Part shown: piece by piece, positions 37,039 through 45,630 of the stretch
Numbering within the stretch: the first letter of the stretch is position 1
Layout: each line of letters starts with the position of its first letter
Origin: Pseudomonadota bacterium
GTDB taxonomy: Bacteria; Pseudomonadota; Gammaproteobacteria; Xanthomonadales; Xanthomonadaceae
Reading direction: 5' to 3'
DNA: 53,785 bases
NCBI GenBank assembly: GCA_023388715.1
Contig: JAEWFT010000040.1
Coordinates: 1-53,785 of the forward strand
Program-made: the position numbers and the translations under genes
Notes under the pieces: generated by a model
The model's input: the letters and a program-made list of their open reading frames with translations, nothing else
Database searches by the model: none
What the model was told of the DNA's origin: nothing

Positions 37039-37827
37039 TCAGTCGATCCCGCTCATGCCCATGATGTTGTAGCCGGCATCGACGTAGGTGATCTCGCCGG
37101 TGATGCCGGCCGCCAGGTCGGAGCAGAGGAACGCCGCGGCATTGCCGACGTCCTCGATGGTGACCGCCCGGCGCAGCGGCGCGGCGGCTTCGAAGCTGCT
37201 CAGCATCTTGCGGAAGTTGGCCACGCCGGAGGCGGCCAGGGTGCGGATCGGGCCGGCGGAGATCGCGTTGACGCGGGTGCCCTCGGGGCCGAGCGACATC
37301 GCCATGTAGCGCACCGTCGCCTCCAGCGATGCCTTGGCCACGCCCATCGTGTTGTAGTTGGCCAGCGCGCGCTCGGCGCCGAGGTAGGAAAGGGTCAGGA
37401 TGCTGCCGTTGCGGCCCTTCATGAGGGGGCGTGCGGCCTTGCCCAGCGCGGCCAGCGAGTACGCGCTGATGTCATGGGCGACGTGGAAGCGCTCGCGGTT
37501 GATGCCGTCGAGGAAATCACCCTCGATCGCCTCGCGCGGGGCGAACGCGATGCAGTGGACGAGGATGTCGAAGCCGTCGCTCCAGTGCTTGCCCAGTTCG
37601 GCGAAGCAGTTGTCGATCTGGGCGTCGTCGGCCACGTCCAGCGGCAGGACGATGATGCTGCCGTAGCCGGCGGCCGCATCCTCGACCCGCGACTTGAGCT
37701 TCTCGTTCTGGTAGGTCAGCGCCAGCTCCGCACCCTGGCGGTGGAAGGCGTCGGCGATGCCAGTGGCGATCGAGCGCTGGCTGGCGATGCCGGTGACCAG
37801 CGCGCGCTTGCCTTGCAGGAATCCCAT
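37039..37827 (-). CDS. fabI: Enoyl-[acyl-carrier-protein] reductase FabI
   Basis: FabI performs the last, NADH-dependent step of each fatty-acid elongation round. The 262-residue short-chain dehydrogenase begins MGFLQGKRALVTGIASQRSI with the atypical FabI nucleotide motif. The catalytic set is Tyr148, Tyr158 and Lys165 (Tyr-X6-Lys, LSYLGAERALANYNTMGVAK). IRTLAASGVANF forms the substrate-binding loop. It is the triclosan-target family, not FabV, the isoform of some Xanthomonas. The gene stands alone. Confidence 0.96.
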   Translation of the reverse strand: MGFLQGKRALVTGIASQRSIATGIADAFHRQGAELALTYQNEKLKSRVEDAAAGYGSIIVLPLDVADDAQIDNCFAELGKHWSDGFDILVHCIAFAPREAIEGDFLDGINRERFHVAHDISAYSLAALGKAARPLMKGRNGSILTLSYLGAERALANYNTMGVAKASLEATVRYMAMSLGPEGTRVNAISAGPIRTLAASGVANFRKMLSSFEAAAPLRRAVTIEDVGNAAAFLCSDLAAGITGEITYVDAGYNIMGMSGID

Positions 37828-37911
37828 GCTGTCTCCTTGTGCGCGCCCTGCGGCGCTTCGGGCAATCTCGCTAGTTTGCCCTGCCGGCCCGCGCGCGGCC
37901 AGCGACTTGCC

Positions 37912-38673
37912 TCATCCGCGGAAACCGTCCTTCCAGCCGCGCAGCACGCCGAACACCTCGTCCGCGGCCTGCAGCGGCCGGCCGGCATGCGCCTCGGCCG
38001 CGGCGCGCACCGCGGGCACGTCGCAGCGCAGGAAGGGGTTGCAGGCCGCTTCCTGCGACAGCCGCGACGGCAGCGTGGGCTGGCCGGCTGCGCGCAGGGC
38101 GCGTGCGTGCGCGGCGCGGCGTTGCAGGTCGGGGTTGCCAGGCTCAACCGCGAGCGCAAAGGCCGCGTTGGAGACGGTGTATTCGTGCGCGCAGCAGATC
38201 CAGGGGTCATCGGGGAGGTCCGCGAGCTTCGCCAGAGCACCCTGCATCTGCGCGGGTGTGCCTTCGAACATGCGACCGCAGCCGAGGCTGAACAGGGTAT
38301 CGCCGCAAAACAGCAGGCCATGGCCGTGGAAGGCGATGTGGCTGCGGGTATGGCCGGGAATTGCGATCACGTCGAAGCGCCACGGCCCGACGTCGATGAC
38401 ATCGCCATCGTGCACCACCCGCGAGAGGCCGCCGATCCGCGCATCGTCCGGGCCGATGACCGGGGCCAGTGGCCACCGCTGCCGCAGTGCGGGCAACCCG
38501 CCGACATGGTCGGCGTGGTGGTGGGTGACCAGGATCGCGGTGGGCGCCGCATCACCGAGGGCCTCCAGCACCGGCGCGGCATCGCCGGGATCAACCACCA
38601 GCGCGTGGCCGGCCGCGTCGCGCAGCAGCCAGATGTAGTTGTCGTCGAACGCGGGTAGCGCCTGCAGCCGCAT
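37912..38673 (-). CDS. gloB: Hydroxyacylglutathione hydrolase (glyoxalase II)
   Basis: GloB hydrolyses S-lactoylglutathione to lactate and glutathione, the second step of methylglyoxal detoxification. The 253-residue metallo-beta-lactamase-fold protein has the binuclear metal motif THHHADH (50-56), later ligands in GHTRSHIAF and FCGDTLFSLGCGRMFEG, and the glutathione-binding C-terminal domain (CAHEYTVSNAAFAL). I chose the ATG at 38673 (MRLQALPAFDDNYIWLL), the family start. It is divergent from the yafS-like gene by 46 bases. Confidence 0.96.
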   Translation of the reverse strand: MRLQALPAFDDNYIWLLRDAAGHALVVDPGDAAPVLEALGDAAPTAILVTHHHADHVGGLPALRQRWPLAPVIGPDDARIGGLSRVVHDGDVIDVGPWRFDVIAIPGHTRSHIAFHGHGLLFCGDTLFSLGCGRMFEGTPAQMQGALAKLADLPDDPWICCAHEYTVSNAAFALAVEPGNPDLQRRAAHARALRAAGQPTLPSRLSQEAACNPFLRCDVPAVRAAAEAHAGRPLQAADEVFGVLRGWKDGFRG

Positions 38674-38719
38674 GTGTCCAGTCCGTGACGGGTGGCGGGC
38701 TTTCCCGCAGAATCGAACC

Positions 38720-39379
38720 ATGCCGCTCGCCGCTCCGTCCCGTCAATCCGAACCGCCCTGCGCGGGCTGGTTCGCAGGCGCCGCCGGGCAGGCCATCCTC
38801 GACAGCGAGGCGGGCTTGCTGCACGCGGCCCTGCGCAAGGCGCCGGCCCAGGCCACCCTGTGGTTCGCCCCGGACGCCGCGCATGCGCCGTCGCGGGCGC
38901 AGGGCGGCGCACTGGTGCGCCTGTGCTGGGCGGGGGTCGGCTTCGCGGGCGACCTGCGCTGCGGGTTGCCGCTGCCGCTGGCCAACGAATCCTGCGGGTT
39001 GGCGGTCGTCCAGCACGTGGCGGATGCCGCCGCCGACCCGCCCGCGTTGCTGGAGGAATGCAGCCGGGTGCTGCTGCCGGGCGGCTGGCTGTGGCTGCTG
39101 GCCCTGAACCCGCTCACGCCGTACCGGGCACGCTGGCGCGGACAGGGCCTGCGCGCGTCGGAGCCGTTGACCTGGCGCCGCCGCCTGCGCGCGGCCGGCT
39201 TGACCCCGGATGCGGTGTCGCAGGGTGTGGGGCCGATCTGGTCGATCGCCAGCGATCCTGCGGTGCAGGAGGGCGCCGGCCTGCGCGCGGCTTTCCTCCT
39301 GCGTGCGCAGAAGCGCAGGCAGCCGCTGACGCCAGCGCGCGCCCGCGCGGCGCTGGGCTGGCGACCGGGAACCGCATGA
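38720..39379 (+). CDS. YafS-like class I methyltransferase-fold protein
   Basis: The 219-residue product resembles the C-terminal part of a type-11 SAM methyltransferase: PLANESCGLAVVQHVADAA (post-I region), LLEECSRVLLPGGWLWLL and the LNPLTPYRARW segment typical of YafS. The usual GxGxG SAM-binding motif I is not visible, which also holds for E. coli YafS, so activity is uncertain. The order gloB (divergent)-yafS-rnhA-dnaQ is the same as in E. coli. Its stop overlaps rnhA by four bases. Confidence 0.85.
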   Translation: MPLAAPSRQSEPPCAGWFAGAAGQAILDSEAGLLHAALRKAPAQATLWFAPDAAHAPSRAQGGALVRLCWAGVGFAGDLRCGLPLPLANESCGLAVVQHVADAAADPPALLEECSRVLLPGGWLWLLALNPLTPYRARWRGQGLRASEPLTWRRRLRAAGLTPDAVSQGVGPIWSIASDPAVQEGAGLRAAFLLRAQKRRQPLTPARARAALGWRPGTA

Positions 39380-39831
39380 GCCAGCGCAAGCAGGTCGAGG
39401 TGCATACCGATGGTGCCTGCCTCGGCAATCCGGGACCCGGCGGCTGGGCGGCGCTGCTGCGCTGGCGCGATGTCGAGCGTGAGCTGGCCGGCGCGGAGCC
39501 GGACACCACCAACAACCGGATGGAACTGATGGCCGCCATCGCCGCGCTGGAGGCCCTGCGCGAGCCCTGCGAAGTGGTGCTGACCACCGATTCGCAGTAC
39601 GTGCGTCGCGGGATCACCGAGTGGCTGGCCAACTGGCTGCGACGCGGCTGGAAAACCGCGGGGGGCGATCCGGTCAAGAACCAGGACCTGTGGGAGCGCC
39701 TGCAGGCAGCGGCCGGCCGCCACCGCGTCGACTGGCGCTGGGTCAAGGGCCACAACGGCGATCCGGACAACGAGCGCGTGGACCTGCTGGCCCGCGCGCA
39801 GGCAGAACGACTGCGGGGAGGCGCGCGCTGA
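39376..39831 (+). CDS. rnhA: Ribonuclease HI
   Basis: RNase HI cuts the RNA strand of RNA-DNA hybrids such as primers and R-loops. The 151-residue product carries the four acidic catalytic residues Asp12 (HTDGAC), Glu50 (NNRMEL), Asp72 (LTTDSQY) and Asp136 (NERVDLLA), plus His126 in VKGHNGDP. It starts inside the stop of the upstream gene (ATGA), and its own stop shares one base with the dnaQ start (TGATG). Confidence 0.97.
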   Translation: MSQRKQVEVHTDGACLGNPGPGGWAALLRWRDVERELAGAEPDTTNNRMELMAAIAALEALREPCEVVLTTDSQYVRRGITEWLANWLRRGWKTAGGDPVKNQDLWERLQAAAGRHRVDWRWVKGHNGDPDNERVDLLARAQAERLRGGAR

Positions 39832-40553
39832 TGCGGCAAGTGGTGCTGGACACGGAAACCACCGGCCTGGAATGGCAGAAGGGCAACCGGGTGGTCGAGA
39901 TCGGTTGCGTGGAGCTGCTGGAACGGCGGCCGACCGGGCGCACCTTCCACACCTACTTGTGCCCGGACCGCGACTTCGAACCGGGGGCGCAGGAAGTGAC
40001 CGGCCTGACCGTCGAGTTCCTGGCCGACAAGCCCCGCTTCCACGAGGTCGCCGACGAACTGCTCGCCTTCATCGATGGCGCCGAGGTGCTGATCCACAAC
40101 GCCGCCTTCGACATCGGGTTCCTCGATGCGGAGCTGGCGCGGCTGCCGCGCCCGTGCAAGCTTCTGGACCGCTGCAGCGTGCTCGATACGCTGCTGCTGG
40201 CGCGCGAGCGCTTCCCGCGCCAGCGCAACAACCTCGATGCGCTGTGCAAGCGCCTGGGCGTCGACAACTCGCAGCGCCAGCTGCACGGCGCCCTGCTCGA
40301 CGCGCAGCTGCTCTCCGAGGTCTATCTCGCGCTCACCTCCGGACAGGGGGAGATCGGGTTCGGCGGCGACGTCGCCGGCGACGCACGCGCCGCCGAGCGC
40401 ATCGTGGTGCCGGTGGGCGATCCCTCGCAGCGGCCACGGGTGCGGGTATCGGAAGCGGAACGGGAGGCGCATGCCGCCCGGCTGGCGGTGCTGCAGAAGA
40501 AGAGCGGGCGCGCGATCTGGCTTGGGCTGGAAACCGGGGTCGCGGCCGCCTGA
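39831..40553 (+). CDS. dnaQ: DNA polymerase III epsilon subunit (3'-5' proofreading exonuclease)
   Basis: Epsilon proofreads for the replicative polymerase. The 240-residue DEDDh exonuclease shows ExoI VLDTETTGL (Asp7, Glu9), ExoII LIHNAAFDIGFLDAE and ExoIII HGALLDAQLLSEVY. The C-terminal tail (about 175-240) would contact the alpha subunit. In gammaproteobacteria rnhA and dnaQ are usually divergent; here they are head-to-tail and overlapping. Confidence 0.97.
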   Translation: MRQVVLDTETTGLEWQKGNRVVEIGCVELLERRPTGRTFHTYLCPDRDFEPGAQEVTGLTVEFLADKPRFHEVADELLAFIDGAEVLIHNAAFDIGFLDAELARLPRPCKLLDRCSVLDTLLLARERFPRQRNNLDALCKRLGVDNSQRQLHGALLDAQLLSEVYLALTSGQGEIGFGGDVAGDARAAERIVVPVGDPSQRPRVRVSEAEREAHAARLAVLQKKSGRAIWLGLETGVAAA

Positions 40554-40573
40554 TCAGCCACGGCCGGCGCGGG

Positions 40574-41278
40574 TCAGTGGCGCCTGACCAGCACCACAGT
40601 CACGTTGTCGGAACCCCCGCCGTCCAGCGCCGCCGCCACCAGGCCGTCCACGCACTCCTGCGCGCTGCACTCCTGGTGGGCGAGCACCCGGGAAATGCTG
40701 CGGTCGTCCACTTCCTCGGTCAGCCCGTCGCTGCACAGCAGCAGCTGCATGCCCGGTCGCAGTTCGCCGGACAGCGTTTCCACATTGAGCTGGGCCGGAT
40801 CGGTCACGCCCAGCGCCTGCGTCACCACGTTGCGGTGCGGATGGCTACGGGCCTGGTCGGCGGTGATCGCGCCTTGCGCGATCAGTTCCTGCACGTAGCT
40901 GTGGTCCTGCGAGATCTGGGTGAGCGCGCCGTCGCGCCACAGGTAGACGCGGCTGCCGCCGACCCAGGCGACCTCGAAGCGGGAGCCGCTGATGCGCGCG
41001 GCCACCACCGTGGTGCCCATCGGCAGGCTGTCGGCGCGGCGCTTGGAGCAGCGGATGATCTCTTCGTCCGCGGTGCGGATGGCGTCCACCAGCGAATGGC
41101 CGGCACGGACCTGGCGGACCACCACCTCGCGCGCCAACGCGCTGGCGACCTCGCCGTACTCGTGCCCGCCCATGCCGTCGGCGACCAGCCACAGGCCGAG
41201 GTCGGCGTCACCGTAATAGGTATCCTCGTTGAGTTCGCGCCGCAGGCCGACGTGGGTGAGGTGTCCGAATTCGATCAT
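40574..41278 (-). CDS. PP2C-type serine/threonine phosphatase
   Basis: The 234-residue protein is a compact bacterial PP2C. Metal-binding and catalytic motifs are LNEDTYYG (Glu-Asp), LVADGMGGHEYGEVAS, LLLCSDGLTEEV and GGSDNVTVVLV. Such enzymes (Stp1/PrpC) reverse Ser/Thr phosphorylation by Hanks kinases; no kinase of that type is next to it. It is convergent with dnaQ, 20 bases apart, and no membrane segment is seen. Confidence 0.94.
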   Translation of the reverse strand: MIEFGHLTHVGLRRELNEDTYYGDADLGLWLVADGMGGHEYGEVASALAREVVVRQVRAGHSLVDAIRTADEEIIRCSKRRADSLPMGTTVVAARISGSRFEVAWVGGSRVYLWRDGALTQISQDHSYVQELIAQGAITADQARSHPHRNVVTQALGVTDPAQLNVETLSGELRPGMQLLLCSDGLTEEVDDRSISRVLAHQECSAQECVDGLVAAALDGGGSDNVTVVLVRRH

Positions 41279-41421
41279 GCGTGCGGGAAACGATCGGGGC
41301 TCTGGTGGGGAAACGGGGCGGCGTGCAGGAAGCGGACGGACCGTCGGGCCAGTGGCATGCAGTAGAGCACGTTCGCGTTGCGGACCCCAGCGGGCGCAGT
41401 CTGGCCGAAATCGCGGGGCCG

Positions 41422-41451
41422 GAAAAGCAAGAGCCCCCGGGTGGGGGCTCT
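41422..41451 (-). terminator. Terminator of tRNA-Ser(CGA)
   Basis: On the minus strand GAGCCCCC-4-GGGGGCTC is followed by TTGCTTTTCC, just after the tRNA. The rest of 41279-41459 should also hold the PP2C promoter, which I cannot pin down. Confidence 0.85.
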
Positions 41452-41459
41452 GCAGGACC

Positions 41460-41550
<91 letters not shown>

Positions 41551-41565
41551 GGAAGTGGATCAGGC

Positions 41566-41594
41566 ATTTTACGCGGCCGCCGTGGCGCCGGCAA
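41566..41594 (-). promoter_or_regulatory. Promoter of tRNA-Ser(CGA)
   Basis: On the minus strand TTGCCG, 17 bases, then TAAAAT, 15 bases before the tRNA. Confidence 0.65.
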
Positions 41595-41633
41595 GGCGCT
41601 ACACTGGCTGGCCGTCCTCCAGCAGGCAAGACG

Positions 41634-42041
41634 ATGTCCGAGATCCTGGTCCCCGTGTCCTTCGGCGAGCTGCTGGACAAGATCGCGATCCTGCAGATCA
41701 AGTCCGAGCGCATGACCGATGTCGCCAAGCTCGCGAACGTGCGCAACGAGCTGGAGGCGCTGGAGCGGACCTGGGCTGCGCATCCTGCCTCCGCGCAGGA
41801 CACCAGCGACATGCGCGCGGAGTTGAAGCAGGTCAACGAGCGCCTCTGGGTGATCGAGGACGACATCCGCCTGAAGGAGAAGGCGCAGGCCTTCGACGCC
41901 GACTTCATCGCGCTGGCGCGCAGCGTCTATTTCCAAAACGACATCCGCGCACGGGTCAAAAAGGATATCAACCAGGCGCTGGGTTCGGCCTACGTGGAAG
42001 AGAAGTCGTACCAGGACTACGGCACCGGCAGCGGCGCCTGA
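41634..42041 (+). CDS. DUF6165 family protein
   Basis: The 135-residue, mostly helical and charged protein (MSEILVPVSFGELLDKIAI, KLANVRNELEALERTW, RLKEKAQAFDADFIALARSV) matches what I know as DUF6165, an uncharacterised family. It has no signal or membrane segment. It ends 1 base before the stop of the family-9 glycosyltransferase on the other strand, and genes for lipopolysaccharide-core assembly follow. A link to envelope sugar metabolism is therefore possible but not shown. Confidence 0.82.
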   Translation: MSEILVPVSFGELLDKIAILQIKSERMTDVAKLANVRNELEALERTWAAHPASAQDTSDMRAELKQVNERLWVIEDDIRLKEKAQAFDADFIALARSVYFQNDIRARVKKDINQALGSAYVEEKSYQDYGTGSGA

Positions 42042-42042
42042 C

Positions 42043-43089
42043 TCAGGCGGCGAGCGCGCGGAAGCGCTCGAAGGCCGCCACCCCGTCGTCCACGGTGACC
42101 AGGTCCATCACCCCCTCGGCCTCGATCCGGGTACCCCACTTCAGCTCGGCGGCCGGCGTCCCGCGGTACTGGCGGGCGGCATCGTCGTAGCGGTCCACGC
42201 AGAAGCGGCGATCCGAGTAGGGGCCGCTGCGGTGGGGGTTGGTGGCGGCGTGCAGGCCCAGCACCTTGGTGCCCATCGCGTTGGCGATGTGCATGGGTCC
42301 GGAATCCGGGGTGACCAGCAGATCGGCGCGGGCCAGCAGGGCGGGCAGCTGCTTGAGCGTGTCCTTGCCGATCAGGTCGAGCGCCGGACCCTGCATCGCG
42401 CCAAGGATCGCATCGCCGGTGCTGCGTTCCAGTTCGCTGCGGCCGCCGCACAGCACGATCTTCCAACCACGCGCCGCCGCGTGGTCGGCCAGCGCCGCGT
42501 AGCGCTCGGCCCGCCAGTTGCGCAGGACGTGGCTCGAGCACGGCGAGATCATCAGCGTGGGCCGTCCGTCGTCCTCCCACTGCGCGGCCGCCCAGGCATG
42601 CGCATCGTCCGGCACCGGCAGGTTCCAGGCGAGCTCGTCGCGCACCAGGCCCAGCGGTTCGCAGAAGCTGCCGATCGCATCCAGCACGTGGATGCCGGGA
42701 CGGTCGCGGATCCGTTCGTTGATGAACAGCCCGTGGCCTTCCTTGCTGCGCGAGCGGTCGTAGCCGATCCGCCGACGCGCGGGGATGAAGGCGGACAGCA
42801 GGTTGGCGCGCGCGGACACCTGCAACTGCAGCAGCACGTCGAAGCGCTCCCCGCACTGCCGGCGCACCGCGCGCATGCCGGCAATGCGGGACGTCTTGTC
42901 GTATTCGATGAAGCGCACGCCGGGCAGCCCGGCCAGCAGGCGATGCTCGCCCTTGCCGATCACCCACGTCACCTCCAGCTGCGGCCACGCGCGGCGCAGC
43001 GTGTGCAGCAAGGGCAGCACGTGGGTGACATCGCCCAGCGCGGACAACCGCAGCAGGCACAGCGAACGGGGCGCGGGAGGCGATTGCAC
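42043..43089 (-). CDS. Glycosyltransferase family 9 (heptosyltransferase-like)
   Basis: The 348-residue product is a GT-B enzyme of family 9, which transfers heptose from ADP-heptose to lipopolysaccharide core. Visible are the N-terminal LCLLRLSALGDVTHVLPLL, the central ISPCSSHVLRNWRAERYAAL and the donor-site TPDSGPMHIANAMGTKVLGL. The GTG at 43089 is the most plausible start; the long frame upstream overlaps the divergent kdkA and is noise. The gene starts are only 21 bases apart. It may be a WaaC/WaaF paralogue, but which heptose it adds is unclear. Confidence 0.9.
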   Translation of the reverse strand: MQSPPAPRSLCLLRLSALGDVTHVLPLLHTLRRAWPQLEVTWVIGKGEHRLLAGLPGVRFIEYDKTSRIAGMRAVRRQCGERFDVLLQLQVSARANLLSAFIPARRRIGYDRSRSKEGHGLFINERIRDRPGIHVLDAIGSFCEPLGLVRDELAWNLPVPDDAHAWAAAQWEDDGRPTLMISPCSSHVLRNWRAERYAALADHAAARGWKIVLCGGRSELERSTGDAILGAMQGPALDLIGKDTLKQLPALLARADLLVTPDSGPMHIANAMGTKVLGLHAATNPHRSGPYSDRRFCVDRYDDAARQYRGTPAAELKWGTRIEAEGVMDLVTVDDGVAAFERFRALAA

Positions 43090-43110
43090 GTGCTTGTTAC
43101 ACTCGAGGCG

Positions 43111-43854
43111 ATGACGGGTTTCGACGCCAATGAACACCTGACGCCGTTCCGCGACGCGCGCGGCTACGGTGCGATTCTGTTCGACCGCACGCAACTGCGG
43201 CAACCCGAGCCCGCCTGGTTCGACCCGGCGCACTGGGGTGATGCCGCGCAGCCGGTGGGCGAGGGTGGGCGCGGCGGAGCCTGGTTCCTGCAGACCGGCG
43301 CCGGCGATGCGGTCCTGCGGCATTACCTGCGCGGCGGGTGGATGGCCAGCCTGAGCCGCGACGGCCATCTTTGGCACGGCATCCAGCGCGTGCGCAGCTT
43401 TGCCGAGTTCCGCCTGCTGCGGCAGCTGCGCGCCAGGAAACTCCCGGTGCCGATGCCGTTCGCGGCGTGGTACCGGCGCGAGGGCATGCACTACCGCGCC
43501 GCGATCCTGCTGCAGCGCCTGCCCGACGTGCATGCGCTGGCGACGCTGGCCGCCGGGGACGACGCGCCGTGGGGAGCCGCGGGCGAACTGGTGGCGCGCT
43601 TCCATCGCGAGGGCCTGGACCACGCCGACCTCAACGCGCACAACATCCTGTTCGACGCCGGTGGCCGCGGCTGGATGATCGATTTCGACCGCTCGCGCCT
43701 ACGCATCCCGGCCACCGGCTGGCGCGAAGCCAACCTCAAGCGCCTGCACCGCTCCCTGCTGAAGCGGCGCGGGACGCGCAGCGTGGCGCAGGTGGAGGCG
43801 GGCTTCTCGCAGCTGCGCGATGCCTATGACGCCCGGTGGAAGCGGGGCTATTGA
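43111..43854 (+). CDS. kdkA: 3-deoxy-D-manno-octulosonic acid kinase KdkA
   Basis: KdkA phosphorylates the first KDO of the lipid A-core with ATP; it occurs where a single phosphorylated KDO replaces the usual KDO disaccharide. The 247-residue kinase-fold protein has the catalytic segment LDHADLNAHNILFD (His171-Ala-Asp173, Asn178) and the metal-binding DFDRSR (Asp191). The N-terminus (LTPFRDARGYGAILFD, LRHYLRGGWMA) is typical. It faces the glycosyltransferase gene head-to-head and is followed at once by moaA. Confidence 0.93.
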   Translation: MTGFDANEHLTPFRDARGYGAILFDRTQLRQPEPAWFDPAHWGDAAQPVGEGGRGGAWFLQTGAGDAVLRHYLRGGWMASLSRDGHLWHGIQRVRSFAEFRLLRQLRARKLPVPMPFAAWYRREGMHYRAAILLQRLPDVHALATLAAGDDAPWGAAGELVARFHREGLDHADLNAHNILFDAGGRGWMIDFDRSRLRIPATGWREANLKRLHRSLLKRRGTRSVAQVEAGFSQLRDAYDARWKRGY

Positions 43855-43861
43855 GGCGCAA

Positions 43862-44869
43862 GTGAGCGAACCCCCCGTGCACGACGCGCTGGCCAGGCCC
43901 TTGCGCGAATTGCGGCTGTCGGTGATCGAGGCCTGCAACTTCCGCTGCCCGTATTGCATGCCGGCCGAACGCATTGCCGACGACCATGGCCTGGACGCGG
44001 CGTCCCGGCTGTCGTTCGACGAGATCGAGGTGCTCGTGCGCAGCTTCGCCGCGCTCGGCGTGCGCAAGCTTCGCCTGACCGGGGGCGAGCCGCTGCTGCG
44101 CAAGCGCCTGCCCGAGCTGGTGGCGCGGCTGGCCGGGATTCCCGGTCTGGACGACCTGGCGCTGACCACTAACGGCGCGTTGCTGGCCGGGCAGGCGATG
44201 GCGCTGCGCGATGCCGGCCTGCGCCGCATCACCGTCAGCCTCGACACCCTGGATCCACCCACCTTCCACGCCCTGTCGGGTGGCCGCGGCCGTTTGGTGG
44301 ACGTGCTGCGCGGGATCGACGCCGCGCGCGACGCCGGGCTGGGGCCGGTCAAGCTGAACTGCGTGGTCCAGCGCGGCGTCAACGAGGACGGGATCGAGGC
44401 GCTGGTCGCCTATGCGCGCGAGCACGGCGACGTCGTGCGCTTCATCGAATACATGGACGTGGGCACCTGCAACGGCTGGTCGCGCGAGCGGGTGGTGCCC
44501 TCGGCCGAGCTGCGCGACCGCATCGCGGCGCGCTGGCCGTTGCTGCCGCTCGATCCCAACTACCGCGGCGAAGTGGCGCAGCGCTACGCGCATGCGGATG
44601 GCCAGGGCGAGCTCGGTTTCGTCAGCGCGGTGACCGCGCCGTTCTGCGGCGATTGCCATCGCGCGCGGGTGTCGGCGGATGGCCGGTTGTACACCTGCCT
44701 GTTCGCCGCGACGGGAGCCGAGCTGCGTCCGCTGGTCGTCGGGGGCGCGCCGGCCCTCTCGCAGCACATTGCCCGACTGTGGAGCGCGCGCCGCGACCGC
44801 TACAGTGAGTTGCGCAGCGCGGCCGGGGCCTCTCGCAGGCACGTCGAAATGTATCTGGTCGGCGGCTGA
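43862..44869 (+). CDS. moaA: GTP 3',8-cyclase MoaA
   Basis: MoaA is the radical-SAM enzyme that starts molybdopterin synthesis by turning GTP into 3',8-cyclo-GTP. The N-terminal cluster motif Cys25-X3-Cys29-X2-Cys32 (ACNFRCPYC), the C-terminal cluster Cys262-X2-Cys265-X13-Cys279, and TGGEPLLRK are intact. I start it at the GTG at 43862 (GAGG upstream, 7 bases after the kdkA stop), giving 335 residues. An ATG at 43820 would overlap kdkA by 35 bases. The C-terminus usually ends in GG, and here it does (YLVGG). Confidence 0.96.
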   Translation: MSEPPVHDALARPLRELRLSVIEACNFRCPYCMPAERIADDHGLDAASRLSFDEIEVLVRSFAALGVRKLRLTGGEPLLRKRLPELVARLAGIPGLDDLALTTNGALLAGQAMALRDAGLRRITVSLDTLDPPTFHALSGGRGRLVDVLRGIDAARDAGLGPVKLNCVVQRGVNEDGIEALVAYAREHGDVVRFIEYMDVGTCNGWSRERVVPSAELRDRIAARWPLLPLDPNYRGEVAQRYAHADGQGELGFVSAVTAPFCGDCHRARVSADGRLYTCLFAATGAELRPLVVGGAPALSQHIARLWSARRDRYSELRSAAGASRRHVEMYLVGG

Positions 44870-44890
44870 GGAAGCGGCGAGAATCCCTAC

Positions 44891-45385
44891 ATGCAACGCA
44901 AGTCCGGCAAGACGCTCACCCATCTGGATCCCCAGGGCCGCCCGGCGATGGTGGACGTGTCCGCCAAGCCGGCGACCGCGCGCGAGGCGCTGGCCGAATG
45001 CCGGGTGCGCTTCCCGAAGGAGGTCGCCACGCAGCTGCACGACAGCGGGCTGCGCAGCGCCAAGGGCGGCATCGTCGATACCGCGATCATCGCCGGCACG
45101 ATGGCGGTCAAGCGCACCCATGAACTGATCCCGTTCTGCCATCCGCTGCCGATCGATGGCTGCCGCATCGCCGTGGAGTGGAGCGATCCGCGCACGCTGG
45201 CGATCACCTGCGCGGTGCGGACCACGCACCGCACCGGGGTCGAGATGGAGGCGCTGACCGGCGCCACCGTCGCCGCGCTCACGGTTTACGACATGTGCAA
45301 GGCACTCAGCCACGCGATCGTGCTGGGCCCGGCGAGGCTGCTCGGCAAGCGCGGCGGCAAGCGCGACGTGGGAACGCTCGCGTGA
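44891..45385 (+). CDS. moaC: Cyclic pyranopterin monophosphate synthase MoaC
   Basis: MoaC converts the MoaA product to cyclic pyranopterin monophosphate. The 164-residue product has MVDVSAKPATAREALAECRV, KGGIVDTAIIAGTMAVKRTHELIPFCHPLPI and the active-site motif MEALTGATVAALTVYDMCKA. It lies 21 bases after moaA and overlaps moaD by four bases. Confidence 0.97.
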   Translation: MQRKSGKTLTHLDPQGRPAMVDVSAKPATAREALAECRVRFPKEVATQLHDSGLRSAKGGIVDTAIIAGTMAVKRTHELIPFCHPLPIDGCRIAVEWSDPRTLAITCAVRTTHRTGVEMEALTGATVAALTVYDMCKALSHAIVLGPARLLGKRGGKRDVGTLA

Positions 45386-45630
45386 GCGCCGGCATGCTCG
45401 AGGTGCTGTATTTCGCCTCGCTGCGCGACGCCGCCGGCGTGGCCAGCGAGCGCCTGCCTGCCGCCGACGGCGATCTCGCCACACTCTATGACCGCTTGCA
45501 ACTGCGCCACGGTTTCGCCTTGACACGTGAGCGCCTGCGGGTGGCGGTAGATGGTGCGTTCGCGGACTGGGGCGATGTCCAGCGCGCCGGCAGCGTGGTG
45601 GCCTTCATTCCGCCGGTGTCCGGTGGCTGA
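45382..45630 (+). CDS. moaD: Molybdopterin synthase sulfur carrier subunit MoaD
   Basis: MoaD is the ubiquitin-like carrier whose C-terminal Gly-Gly becomes a thiocarboxylate and donates sulfur to the pterin. The 82-residue product (MLEVLYFASLRDAAGVASE) ends in PPVSGG. The GTG at 45382 overlaps the moaC stop (GTGA); an ATG at 45394 would give 78 residues. Confidence 0.92.
   Translation: MSAGMLEVLYFASLRDAAGVASERLPAADGDLATLYDRLQLRHGFALTRERLRVAVDGAFADWGDVQRAGSVVAFIPPVSGG

Noticed and set aside
42043..43641. 532-codon version of the family-9 glycosyltransferase
   Set aside because: The N-terminal 184 codons overlap kdkA in antisense and have no GT-B features.
43820..43861. ATG start for moaA inside kdkA
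   Set aside because: The added 14 residues are not family-like, and the GTG at 43862 has a better ribosome site.
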